Position numbers and translations under genes: made by a program. Below are positions 16,579 through 24,868 of a DNA stretch of 64,000 bases, one piece after another. Position 1 is the stretch's first letter; each line of letters starts with the position of its first letter. The notes beneath the pieces are model-generated. The model worked only from the letters and a program-made list of their open reading frames with translations, did no database searches and was not told where the DNA came from. The DNA lies in contig NC_018011.1 in the NCBI RefSeq assembly GCF_000265365.1, positions 2,497,501-2,561,500 of the forward strand, given 5' to 3'. Source of the DNA: Alistipes finegoldii DSM 17242 (lineage in GTDB: Bacteria; Bacteroidota; Bacteroidia; Bacteroidales; Rikenellaceae).

Positions 16579-17496
16579 TTAGAGGTTGAGTTTCAGACCG
16601 CCGCGCTTGACAAGACGCAGTGCGATGACGATTTTCTGGTCGGGCGTGAATCCGGAGCCGGGGAAATATTTCTCCAACTTGACGGGGAGGATGATCTCCG
16701 TGCCGTCGATGATCTGGCGCAGGTCGTTCTCGTGGAGCCGCGTCTCGCCGATCTTGGTCTTTACGTTGGGTTCGACACGTATGTCGAATTCCACCTCCGT
16801 GGGGTAGAACCGGGGGCTGAACTGCAGGCTGACAGGCAGTGCGCTGATGATTTCGCCGTAGATGTCCAGCGTGTTTCGGGGATTTGCCGTGCCTTTCGGA
16901 TCGAGGTTGTCGGCCAGCATGTCCACTACGTCGCTGCCGAGGTCGATCCTGCCGAGGTCGTAGGTTACGTCTTCGATTTTCAGATCCGTCAGGTAGCCGC
17001 CGGCCAAATCTCGGACCTCGCCGGCCAGCTTCTCCTGCAATCCCGTGGTAGCGCGGAACATCGTGATGAATACCTGCTTGAAATCTTTCGGGTCCGTGTT
17101 CGGCGGAAGCAGGGGCAGGAACGTGCCGAGATACTTGTCGTGGAGCAGGTCCGCCACGGCGTTGATTTTGGCATCGGACCTCTTCATTTGTTCGATCAGT
17201 TCGTCGAGCAGCTCGTCGATATAGGACGGGGTGTGCTGAATCTTCTGAAGATCCACGTATTTTCCGCCTGCGGGCAGCGGCGAAGGCAGCCAGATGTCGG
17301 CTTCGTCGAAGAGGGCTTTGATGTCGGTGCCGTCCTTGCCCAGTTCGCTCATGCTGACGGTGACCGTAGCCAGCGGCAGCCGGAATTCGTCGCCGATGAC
17401 GACGCCGTCCGTGTCGATTTCCGACAAGTCGTAATTGTTGTCGATACACGAAGTGGCGAGCATACCGAACAGAAACAGTGGTAAAATAAATCTCAT
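16579..17496 (-). CDS. Putative lipoprotein of unknown function
   Basis: About 305 residues from the ATG at 17496, with a lipoprotein leader (MRFILPLFLFGMLATSC, Cys near residue 17). The mature protein is acidic and has no recognised domain. Two regions look like beta-rich modules: LPLATVTVSMSELGK near the N terminus and SLQFSPRFYPTEVEFDIRVEPN near the C terminus. It lies 13 bases before the start of the outer-membrane barrel gene, so the pair probably works together in the outer membrane. The upstream in-frame ATG at 17526 would place extra residues before the leader and was not chosen. Confidence 0.75.
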   Translation of the reverse strand: MRFILPLFLFGMLATSCIDNNYDLSEIDTDGVVIGDEFRLPLATVTVSMSELGKDGTDIKALFDEADIWLPSPLPAGGKYVDLQKIQHTPSYIDELLDELIEQMKRSDAKINAVADLLHDKYLGTFLPLLPPNTDPKDFKQVFITMFRATTGLQEKLAGEVRDLAGGYLTDLKIEDVTYDLGRIDLGSDVVDMLADNLDPKGTANPRNTLDIYGEIISALPVSLQFSPRFYPTEVEFDIRVEPNVKTKIGETRLHENDLRQIIDGTEIILPVKLEKYFPGSGFTPDQKIVIALRLVKRGGLKLNL

Positions 17497-17678
17497 AGGT
17501 TTGAGGGTGTTTGCATTGGATTGCAAATATATGCCGTTCCGACGAATAAACCAAAGAATTGGATAAATTCGTCAGCGGAGCGGATAAATCCGGCCGCAAT
17601 ATCATCCCCTGACGGGCTTCAGGGGTGCATCTGCGGGTTTTGCGAAATATTTGCTACATTTGCGTTGCTATTGTCGTT

Positions 17679-19499
17679 ATGGCCGAAACCGGAAAAAACA
17701 ACCTTAAAGAGCAGGTGGCGATGCTGCCGCTGTCGCCGGGCGTCTACCAGTTCGTGGACCGCTCCGGAACGATTATCTATGTGGGTAAGGCCAAGAGCCT
17801 GCGCAAACGGGTCTCCTCCTATTTCGTGCAGAGCAAGGAGCACAGCGCCAAAGTGCGTGTGCTGGTGCGGCAGATCGCCGAGATCCGCCATATCGTCGTC
17901 AACAGCGAGACCGACGCGCTGCTGCTCGAAAATTCGCTGATAAAGACCCTCCAGCCGCGTTACAACATCCTGCTCAAGGACGACAAGACCTATCCGTGGA
18001 TCGTGGTGCGGCGCGAGCATTTTCCGCGCGTGCAGTCCACCCGACAGCTGACGCGCGACGGTTCGCAGTATTTCGGTCCCTACAGCTCGGTGATGATGCA
18101 GCACAGCGTGCTCGAATTCGTGCGCGAAGTGGTGCCGCTGCGGACGTGCAAGCTCAATCTGGCGCCCGAACAGATCGCCAAAGGCAGGTATTCGGTCTGC
18201 CTTCAGTATCATCTGGGCAACTGCAAGGGCCCCTGCGTCGGGGAGCAGAGCGAAGCGGAGTACGCAAAGTTGGTCGATATGGTCGTCGCGGTACTCAAGG
18301 GCGACCTGCGTCCCGTGCGGAGCTATCTGGAAGGCGAAATGGCGAATGCCGCCGCCGGGTTGAAGTTCGAGCTGGCGCAGCGTTACAAACAGCGTCTGGA
18401 CGCGCTGGACAACTATTCGAGCAAGTCGGTGATCGTGAGCGCGAAGATCGTCGATGTGGATGTTTTTTCGCTTCTTCCGGACGACGATGTGGCCTATTGC
18501 AACTTCGTGCGCATCCGTCACGGCTCGATCGTGGGCGTCTATACGGTGAAACTCTCGACGGGCGTCGGCGGCGACGAACGCGACATGCTGACGCTGGCCA
18601 TCCAGCATATCGTGGAGCATATCGCGGGAACGCTCGCCAAAGAGGTCGTCGTTCCGTTCCTGCCTTCGACGACGCTGTTGTTCGACGGCGTGACCTTCAC
18701 GGTGCCGAAGCGCGGCGAAAAACTCGAACTGCTGGAATTCTCGCAGAAGAGCGCCCGCATCTACCGCGCCGAGCAGCTCAAAAACCTCGAAATCAAGAAT
18801 CCCGAACGCTATACCGAACGGCTGTTGAACGCCCTGCAAAAGGAGCTGCGTCTCGACAGACAGCCGCGGCACATCGAATGTTTCGACAACTCCAATCTGC
18901 AGGGGGCCCATCCGGTAGCCTCGTGCGTGGTCTTCCGCGATGGAAAACCCGCACGCAAGGAGTATCGTCACTTCAACATCAAGACCGTGGAAGGGCCTGA
19001 CGATTACGCTTCGATGCGCGAAGTCGTCTTCCGGCGTTACAGCCGTCTTCAGGAAGAGGGGGCCGAGCTGCCCGATCTCATCATTGCCGACGGCGGAAAG
19101 GGGCAGATGGGCATCATTCACGAGGTGCTGGAGTATCTTGGGCTGGACATACCTGTGGCCGGACTGGCCAAGAACGACCGCCACCGGACCTCCGAACTGC
19201 TCTGCGGCTATCCGCCCGTGCTGGTCGGCATCCGTCCCACTTCGCCCCTTTTCCACTTTTTGGCGCACATTCAGGAGGAGGTGCACCGTTTCGCCGTCTC
19301 GTTCCACCGTCAGAAGCGCAGCAAGGCGTTTATCCATAGCGAACTGGAGCAGATCGAAGGCATCGGCGACAAGACGATCCGCACGCTTCTCCAGCACTTT
19401 CGCTCCGTGGCCAAGGTCAAGGCCGCTCCGGCCGAGGAGCTTTCGGCGCTGGTCGGTCCGGCCAAGGCGAAAAAAATCAGGGCTTTTTTTGAAAAATAG
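17679..19499 (+). CDS. uvrC: Excinuclease ABC subunit C
   Basis: The 606-residue nuclease of nucleotide excision repair makes the two cuts around a lesion presented by UvrB. Domains in order: GIY-YIG nuclease (LSPGVYQFVDRSGTIIYVGKAKSLRKR), a Cys-containing segment (CLQYHLGNCKGPCVG), a UVR motif near 200-240, the RNase H-like 5' nuclease (ECFDNSNLQGAHPVASCVVF and IADGGKGQMG), and a helix-hairpin-helix tail (IEGIGDKTIRTLLQHF). The start at 17679 (MAETGKNN) follows a TACATTTG -7 element at 17655-17662. The tRNA-Leu gene lies 65 bases downstream with its own promoter. Confidence 0.97.
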   Translation: MAETGKNNLKEQVAMLPLSPGVYQFVDRSGTIIYVGKAKSLRKRVSSYFVQSKEHSAKVRVLVRQIAEIRHIVVNSETDALLLENSLIKTLQPRYNILLKDDKTYPWIVVRREHFPRVQSTRQLTRDGSQYFGPYSSVMMQHSVLEFVREVVPLRTCKLNLAPEQIAKGRYSVCLQYHLGNCKGPCVGEQSEAEYAKLVDMVVAVLKGDLRPVRSYLEGEMANAAAGLKFELAQRYKQRLDALDNYSSKSVIVSAKIVDVDVFSLLPDDDVAYCNFVRIRHGSIVGVYTVKLSTGVGGDERDMLTLAIQHIVEHIAGTLAKEVVVPFLPSTTLLFDGVTFTVPKRGEKLELLEFSQKSARIYRAEQLKNLEIKNPERYTERLLNALQKELRLDRQPRHIECFDNSNLQGAHPVASCVVFRDGKPARKEYRHFNIKTVEGPDDYASMREVVFRRYSRLQEEGAELPDLIIADGGKGQMGIIHEVLEYLGLDIPVAGLAKNDRHRTSELLCGYPPVLVGIRPTSPLFHFLAHIQEEVHRFAVSFHRQKRSKAFIHSELEQIEGIGDKTIRTLLQHFRSVAKVKAAPAEELSALVGPAKAKKIRAFFEK

Positions 19500-19507
19500 C
19501 CGGATTC

Positions 19508-19538
19508 TTTGAAAATTGCAAAGATTCGACTATCTTTG
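19508..19538 (+). promoter_or_regulatory. tRNA-Leu promoter
   Basis: TTTG (19508-19511), 19 bases, TATCTTTG (19531-19538): a full match to the Bacteroidetes consensus, 26 bases before the tRNA 5' end. Confidence 0.8.
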
Positions 19539-19564
19539 CCATCCCGATTCTACGGATGAGGTTT

Positions 19565-19648
19565 GCCCGGATGGCGGAATCGGTAGACGCGTTGGTCTCA
19601 AACACCAATGACAGCAATGTCGTGCCGGTTCGACCCCGGCTCCGGGTA
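19565..19648 (+). tRNA. tRNA-Leu (anticodon CAA)
   Basis: The 84-base gene folds as a class II tRNA. The acceptor stem is GCCCGGA/TCCGGGT. The D-arm reads GCGGAATCGGTAGACGC, and the anticodon stem TTGGT/ACCAA encloses CTCAAAC, giving anticodon CAA. A variable arm (TGACAGCAATGTCG) follows, and the T-arm is CCGGTTCGACCCCGG. The CCA end is not encoded. Its 3' end (CGGCTCCGGGTAC) is duplicated at 48371, showing that an integrative element entered here while leaving the tRNA intact. Confidence 0.95.
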
Positions 19649-19649
19649 C
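19637..19649. repeat. attL core (tRNA-Leu 3' end)
   Basis: CGGCTCCGGGTAC forms the last bases of tRNA-Leu plus one. It is identical to 48371-48383, while the flanks differ at once on both sides. Confidence 0.85.
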
Positions 19650-19653
19650 AAGT

Positions 19654-19695
19654 AAAATCGCTTAATTTGTTGATTATGGCAAGTTAGGCGATTTT
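19654..19695 (+). terminator. tRNA terminator on the island side of attL
   Basis: AAAATCGCTTAA pairs with TTAGGCGATTTT (one bulge) and is followed by a T-rich tract. It lies inside the element, so the element supplies a new terminator for the tRNA. Confidence 0.65.
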
Positions 19696-20270
19696 TTATT
19701 TTCGGATTTTCCCCGCATTTTCCCCACAGAGAAGAAATGGTTGTAATGTGAAAACCAAATGTTGGATATCCCTTTTGTTATTGTGTAACCTGTTGGTTGA
19801 ATTAAAATAAAGCATATTTGATAATACAAATTTTGTCGATGATTGTAGAAGCTGAGGTATTGCAGCATGACCAAGCTCGATTTTAACGGCTGTACGGGTA
19901 AACAGCCCGTATGTCATACTAATCAAGAACTGGTTCAGTTGAGAAATCTTTTGATATGCTTTCTGGAACGATTGTAAGCTCATGAGAGTTGTTTCCGGTT
20001 CTTTTGGTTCAGTTGATACGGGACTTCAAGTTTGATATGAGCCATTTTGAAAAGGTCTTGTTGCATATCAATATTCAAGTACCATACGTGCCGAAATAAT
20101 TTCTGAATATCAATCTTTTATACGATTGATACCCAATTTTACACCCGAAAAATGTAAAATTAGGTGTTGTATTTTCTCTATATCGAATCACACAGGCTAA
20201 TGAATAAGGAAAGATCATTGAGCTTTCGGGTACTTTTTGGAAATGTCAAATGATTGGTATTTAATAATAT
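19696..20270. other. Left end of the island without a convincing gene
   Basis: This AT-rich stretch has only a 95-codon open frame on the minus strand (19696-19983). It has no recognisable domain, although its start (MSLQSFQKAYQKISQLNQFL) is helical. It may be a remnant of an island gene or hold recombinase arm sites. A short repeat of the type ATTTTACACCCGAAAAATGTAAAAT near 20139-20162 is the only structure noticed. Confidence 0.4.
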
Positions 20271-20378
20271 GAGATTTGTATTTCGTATTTTGCATCCGCA
20301 ATTTGTCTGCATTTCTTATGATGACAATGCATTTTTCATCTTTTTTCGTTATCTTTGGAGCCAATCATATAAAGAATA

Positions 20379-20723
20379 GTGCGAAAATACAAACGGAACA
20401 TAGGTGCGGTATTGCTACTGGTACTCTTCGCATGGTACTGGAGTTCTGTTACGCTGTTTCCCCATGCTCACAATATCGACGGGCATATCTATGTTCACTC
20501 GCATCCTTTCTCCGGTACCTCGAATAATCCCGGCCACAGCCATACCCCGCAGCAGTTTCAACTGATCGCACACCTGTCGCTGCTGGTAATGATGGTGGCG
20601 ACGCTCGTCGCATTCGCCTTACGGCTGCTGGGAGTTTCCTTCATTTTCAAAACGCAAAAACCGGCCGTCCGGCAGGACGCTCCGATCCGGATTTACGGGC
20701 TGCGTGCACCTCCCGTCTGCTGA
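20379..20723 (+). CDS. Small His-rich membrane protein
   Basis: The 114-residue product starts at a GTG (20379), about 21 bases after a TATCTTTG -7 element at 20350-20357. It has a first hydrophobic helix (IGAVLLLVLFAWYWSSVTLF), then a His-rich loop (HAHNIDGHIYVHSHPF and GHSHTPQQ, seven His), then a second helix (LLVMMVATLVAFALRLLGV). The His cluster between two membrane helices suggests periplasmic binding of a transition metal such as zinc, copper, nickel or cobalt. It is 89 bases upstream of a TonB receptor on the same strand. Small His-rich proteins of this kind often precede TonB receptors in Bacteroidetes; the metal is not known. Confidence 0.75.
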   Translation: MRKYKRNIGAVLLLVLFAWYWSSVTLFPHAHNIDGHIYVHSHPFSGTSNNPGHSHTPQQFQLIAHLSLLVMMVATLVAFALRLLGVSFIFKTQKPAVRQDAPIRIYGLRAPPVC

Positions 20724-20812
20724 TACACATTCCATTCTGAACGGGACGGGCTTGTTGCCCGCACCCGTTGCCATGTATATGTATCAGTAATTATCAAAAA
20801 CCGGATTTTTCC

Positions 20813-23119
20813 ATGAAAGAAAAAATATTGGGGGCATTTCTCATGCTCATGCTCCCCGCGGTATGCTCCGCCGGGGAGGAGCCTGCCATGAAGCCCCAAA
20901 AGCAGAGCGACGCAAATATCACCGGCCATGTGGTCGATGCCAAAACCTACGAACATCTGGCCTTTGCCACCATCGCCGTGAAAGGCACGACCATCGGCAT
21001 CGCTACCGATGCCACGGGGCACTATTTCCTGAAGAACCTGCCGCAGGGCCGTTTTACGCTCGTTGCCTCGTCTGTGGGTTACAGGAGTGCCGAGCAGACG
21101 GTCGAGATCTCGCCCGACAAGACCATCGAGGTCAATTTTTCCCTGACCGAAGAGGCGCTTTCTGTCGAAGAGGTCGTCGTGTCGGCCAGCCGGACGGAGA
21201 CCAACAAGAAAACATCACCGACTATCGTATCGGTGGCCTCGGCCAAACTCTTCGAATCGACCGCCTCGTGCAATCTGGCCGAGACGATGAATTTCCAGTC
21301 GGGATTGCGCGTCGAAACCAACTGCGGCAACTGCGGTACGACCCAGCTGCGCATAAACGGACTCGAAGGGCAGTATTCGCAGGTACTGCTCGACAGCCGC
21401 CCGATCTTCAGTTCGCTGGCATCGGTCTACGGCCTTGAACAGCTGCCCGTCGCCATGATCGAGCGGGTCGAGGTGATCCGCGGAGGCGGCTCGGCGTTGT
21501 TCGGGGCGAATGCCATCGGCGGTGTGGTCAACATCATCACCAAGGAGCCGCTGCGCAACTCCGTCACACTCTCCAATACGACCAATATCTTTGAGGGCGG
21601 TACGGCCGACTTCAACACCTCGCTCAACGGCTCGTTCGTCTCCGACGACTACAAAATGGGCGTCTACCTGTTCGGCATGATTAAGGACCGCGATTCGTAT
21701 GACCGCAACGGGGACGGATTCTCGGACATCCCAAAACTCAACTCCGAGACGGCCGGATTTCGGGCCTATTACAAAACTTCGCCCTATACGCGTCTGACGG
21801 CGGAATACCACCATATTCACGAGTTTCGCCGTGGGGGCAACGAGTTCGACCAGCCGCCCCACATGGCCGATATCGCCGAACAGCTCAATCACAAGATCGA
21901 CGGCGGCGGATTGAAATTCGACTGGTTCAGTCCGAACAACCGCCACCGGATGGGCATCTATACTTCGGCGCAGAATATCGACCGTGACAGTTATTTCGGC
22001 ACGGACAAGAATCCCGACGCCTATGGCGCTACGGACGACAAGACGTTCGTGGCGGGAGCCCAATATACCTACTCTTTCCATAAACTGCTGTTCCTGCCCT
22101 CGGAACTGACGGCGGGCGTCGAGTACAACTACAATACGCTGCACGACAAATACCTCGGCTTCGGGCGCGACTTCGAGCAGACCACCCATAGCACGGGTTT
22201 CTTTTTCCAGAACGAGTGGCGGAGCGAAAAGCTCAACTTCCTGATCGGCGGCCGCGTGGACAAGCACAACATGATGAAGAACGTCGTCTTTTCGCCGCGC
22301 GTGAACGTGCGTTACAGTCCGACGGAAAAGATCGGCCTGCGGGCCAGCTATTCGAGCGGTTACCGCGCGCCGCAGGCCTACAACGAGGACCTGCACATCG
22401 ACGCTTTGGACAACAAGGTGGCGATCATTCGACTCGCTCCGGATCTCAAACCCGAATACTCGCACAGCCTGAGTGCATCGGTGGATCTGTATCATAATTT
22501 CGGGCGAGTGCAGGCCAACCTGCTCGTCGAAGGATTCTACACGATGCTTGAGGACGTGTTTACGCTCGAAAAAATCGGCGAGGATGCCCAGGGCAACATC
22601 ATTAAGGAGCGCCGCAACGCTTCGGGAGCCACCGTGGCCGGCGTGGGAGCCGAAGCCAAGGCGGGTATTCCGGGACGGTTCGAGCTGCAGCTGGGCTACA
22701 CCTTCCAGCGCAGCCGTTACGACGAACCCGAAAAATGGTCGGACGACGTGACGCCCCAGCGGCGGATGTTCCGTTCGCCGGACCATTACGGCTACTTGAC
22801 GGCGAACGTCAACCTCACGCGTGATTTCACGGCGTCGGTGTTCGGCAACTACACGGGCCGGATGCTCGTGCAGCACAATGCTGGGTATATCGAGAGGGAT
22901 ACCGAGCGTCTGACGCCCGATTTCTGGGATATGGGCCTGCGGCTGTCGTACAATTTCCGGCTCACGAAACAACTGCGGCTGGAACTGAATGCCGGGGTGA
23001 AAAACCTTTTCGACAGCTTCCAGAAGGACCTCGATTTCGGCCAGAACAAAGATGCCGCTTATATCTACGGTCCGGCAGTTCCGCGCACTTACTTTATCGG
23101 AGCAAAATTCGCGCTGTGA
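20813..23119 (+). CDS. TonB-dependent receptor with carboxypeptidase-like N-terminal domain
   Basis: The 768-residue outer-membrane receptor starts at the ATG at 20813 with a signal peptide (MKEKILGAFLMLMLPAVCSAG). Next comes a carboxypeptidase-regulatory-like domain (ITGHVVDAKTYEHLAFATIAVKGT...), then the plug with VEEVVVSASRTE, NCGNCGTTQLRINGLEGQYSQ and ERVEVIRGGGSALFGANAIGGVVNIIT, then the 22-strand barrel ending YFIGAKFAL. The ligand is not given by sequence. The paired Cys motif NCGNCG and the His-rich partner upstream point to a metal or metal complex. It is island cargo beside the B12 genes, so a corrinoid or cobalt-linked ligand is possible but unproven. Confidence 0.88.
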   Translation: MKEKILGAFLMLMLPAVCSAGEEPAMKPQKQSDANITGHVVDAKTYEHLAFATIAVKGTTIGIATDATGHYFLKNLPQGRFTLVASSVGYRSAEQTVEISPDKTIEVNFSLTEEALSVEEVVVSASRTETNKKTSPTIVSVASAKLFESTASCNLAETMNFQSGLRVETNCGNCGTTQLRINGLEGQYSQVLLDSRPIFSSLASVYGLEQLPVAMIERVEVIRGGGSALFGANAIGGVVNIITKEPLRNSVTLSNTTNIFEGGTADFNTSLNGSFVSDDYKMGVYLFGMIKDRDSYDRNGDGFSDIPKLNSETAGFRAYYKTSPYTRLTAEYHHIHEFRRGGNEFDQPPHMADIAEQLNHKIDGGGLKFDWFSPNNRHRMGIYTSAQNIDRDSYFGTDKNPDAYGATDDKTFVAGAQYTYSFHKLLFLPSELTAGVEYNYNTLHDKYLGFGRDFEQTTHSTGFFFQNEWRSEKLNFLIGGRVDKHNMMKNVVFSPRVNVRYSPTEKIGLRASYSSGYRAPQAYNEDLHIDALDNKVAIIRLAPDLKPEYSHSLSASVDLYHNFGRVQANLLVEGFYTMLEDVFTLEKIGEDAQGNIIKERRNASGATVAGVGAEAKAGIPGRFELQLGYTFQRSRYDEPEKWSDDVTPQRRMFRSPDHYGYLTANVNLTRDFTASVFGNYTGRMLVQHNAGYIERDTERLTPDFWDMGLRLSYNFRLTKQLRLELNAGVKNLFDSFQKDLDFGQNKDAAYIYGPAVPRTYFIGAKFAL

Positions 23120-23134
23120 CCAAGATGTACCGTG

Positions 23135-23881
23135 TTATTCGGATGCAGGGCCGGTTCCTGCATCCGAATTTGTATTTAGAGCTTGAAGGTCGGCAAACCA
23201 ATAGGAATAAGTTTTCACCGTTCCGTCGTCTAGGCGGATGTCGTAGCTTTGTGAAAAAGATCGGCCCAGCCGGAACGGCACGGGCTGTCGGAAGATCGGA
23301 CCGTCGTAACAGAATGTATGATATTCGCCGTTTTCTCCATTGGGATCGACTCCGGCAGGCAGAGAGGCTATGAAGCCGCGGTCGATCTCCCGGCCTATGG
23401 CGTCGGCGCCGAGTCCGTCGGCCATCGTGGTTACGACGACCGTCCGAAATCCCGATACGAGGAAATCGTTCATCACCTCTTCCGAAGATTTTCCCCAAAG
23501 CGGTTCCACGATTTCGATTCCGTGCGGCGAGAGTTGCTGCTCCCGGTATTTGCGCACATCGTGCAGGAAAATATCCCCGAAGATGAAACGGGTCACGCCC
23601 TGCGTCTTGAAATGCTCCACGGCCCGGGACATGGCGACGTCGTAATCCTCCATATTGCCTTTGGGCGTCAGGTCTACGATATAAAGAGGAACGCCGATGC
23701 TTTCGGCCTGCATTTGCAGTAATGCCGTCGGGATGCCGTGCATCGTCGAACGGTGCGTATCCCGGTTTACGGTAGTCAGCAGCGCGACGATCTCGTATTC
23801 GCCCGATTGCTGTGCCCGCAACAGCGCATGGGCGGAATCCTTGCCGCCGCTCCAGTTGAATACGGCTTTTATCCGTTCCAT
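23135..23881 (-). CDS. PP-loop ATPase, diphthine-ammonia ligase (Dph6) family
   Basis: The 248-residue protein begins with the PP-loop SGGKDSAHAL, the pyrophosphatase-type ATP site of the adenine nucleotide alpha-hydrolase fold. It continues with features of the Dph6/MJ0570 family: FGDIFLHDVRKYREQQL, VEPLWGKSSEEVMNDFL, and a GENGEYHTFCYDGPIF motif. Bacteria lack diphthamide, so the bacterial members must amidate something else. Its start overlaps the DUF2284 gene by 13 bases. Position beside cobalamin genes makes a corrinoid side-chain amidation role conceivable; this is inference only. Confidence 0.85.
   Translation of the reverse strand: MERIKAVFNWSGGKDSAHALLRAQQSGEYEIVALLTTVNRDTHRSTMHGIPTALLQMQAESIGVPLYIVDLTPKGNMEDYDVAMSRAVEHFKTQGVTRFIFGDIFLHDVRKYREQQLSPHGIEIVEPLWGKSSEEVMNDFLVSGFRTVVVTTMADGLGADAIGREIDRGFIASLPAGVDPNGENGEYHTFCYDGPIFRQPVPFRLGRSFSQSYDIRLDDGTVKTYSYWFADLQALNTNSDAGTGPASE
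23137..23169 (+). terminator. Terminator of the TonB receptor gene, embedded in the convergent CDS
   Basis: ATTCGGATGCAGG and CCTGCATCCGAAT form a perfect 13-bp stem with a seven-base loop followed by TTGTATTT. The hairpin overlaps the last codons of the convergent PP-loop gene, whose stop is at 23135-23137. Confidence 0.7.
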
Positions 23882-24441
23882 ATTATATTTTCTGCATTAT
23901 GGAAGAACCCGCAGACAAGGGTCAAATACTCGGGCAATGATCCGTCTGTACCCCATTTCAGTTCGATGCCGAAGAGTTCGGAGGTCGTGCGTGCGATGTC
24001 GAATCCGCAGGCTTCGAGCGATGGGCGTACCAGTTCGGGGTGGCGGCAGGGTTTCGCTTCGGGGCGGGTGCAGGTTCCTTCGGGGCAGTAGAGGCAGGTG
24101 CCGACATAGGCGAACGACCGTCCGCCGTACCTGTGTTCCATTTCGAGCAGACGCCGTTCGAGCCGCTGCCGTTCGGGGCGGATCAGCCGGCCGGCTTCCG
24201 ATATCGGAACGTGCTGTTCGGCAGGAGTGATCTTCGTCGCGATAATCAATGCCGACGTATATTGCGAGAGATATGCTCCGACATCGTATCCGAACGGCGG
24301 GCATCCCCAGCTGCGGTTGTAATTGCGGCAGGCACGGCAACACTCCAAAAACCGCATGGCATCACGGAATCGGGCGATATAGTCAGCCACGGGCAATGCA
24401 GCGCAATGGTCTTCTGCGGTATATCGAAATGAAAAATCCAT
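23869..24441 (-). CDS. DUF2284 Cys-rich putative metal-binding protein
   Basis: The 190-residue protein has the DUF2284 Cys pattern: CCRACRNYNRSWGCPPFGYDV near residues 35-55, then CLYCPEGTCTRPEAKPCRHP near 118-138 and PSLEACGFDI. Such clusters probably bind an iron-sulfur cluster or metal. The family is often called predicted metal-binding protein and has no proven function. It starts on the minus strand about 100 bases from the divergent riboswitch-controlled exporter leader and overlaps the PP-loop gene by 13 bases, so the two form one transcription unit. The same pairing in other genomes would suggest a common pathway. Confidence 0.85.
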   Translation of the reverse strand: MDFSFRYTAEDHCAALPVADYIARFRDAMRFLECCRACRNYNRSWGCPPFGYDVGAYLSQYTSALIIATKITPAEQHVPISEAGRLIRPERQRLERRLLEMEHRYGGRSFAYVGTCLYCPEGTCTRPEAKPCRHPELVRPSLEACGFDIARTTSELFGIELKWGTDGSLPEYLTLVCGFFHNAENIIWNG

Positions 24442-24544
24442 GAAACAAAAATAGTCGTTTCGGGCGTTTGTAATGCTGTTTCACGAAAATAATTTGTTGT
24501 CGAGCGCTGTTTTTCGGGATTAACCGTTATATTTGCCCCAGATT

Positions 24545-24710
24545 TGGTTTTCCGTTCCCCGTGCCGGGGAGGAAATGAAAAGGGAATCGGGTGCAAATCC
24601 CGGACAGTCCCGCTGCTGTGAAACTCCGTGAAGGTTTCGAACATCTCAGCCACTGATCCGCAAGGATCGGGAAGGCTTCGGAACAGGAGTCAGTCAGAAG
24701 ACCTGCCAAG
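24545..24710 (+). promoter_or_regulatory. Cobalamin riboswitch 1 (exporter-cobO transcript)
   Basis: The conserved B12 element is present in order: a GGGAA segment, GGTGCAAATCCCGGACAGTCCCGCTGCTGTGA, a GCCACTG-type core, and the B12 box GTCAGAAGACCTGCC (24693-24707). It precedes the AAEx-family transporter by about 160 bases. Class members in Bacteroidetes switch expression off when cobalamin binds. Confidence 0.92.
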
Positions 24711-24868
24711 TCGATTCGATGTCAAAGGACCCCGAGGGATGGGCGTTTGATTTCGGTTGTATACTGCATGATAATTTTAATTCCGATGCTGTTGCAAGGA
24801 TTGTTGTGCCGTTTTCGGCACACGGGTTTTGCTTTGCGGGAACGGCTCGGCCTAAAACGGGATTCGGT

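Noticed and set aside
15226..17484. 752-codon plus-strand frame over the outer-membrane protein and lipoprotein genes
   Set aside because: No start context or domain. The minus-strand frames give clear signal peptides and family features, so this is an antisense shadow.
19696..19983. 95-codon minus-strand frame at the left island end as a real gene
   Set aside because: No domain, no clear ribosome site and AT-rich. Kept only as a note in the region entry.
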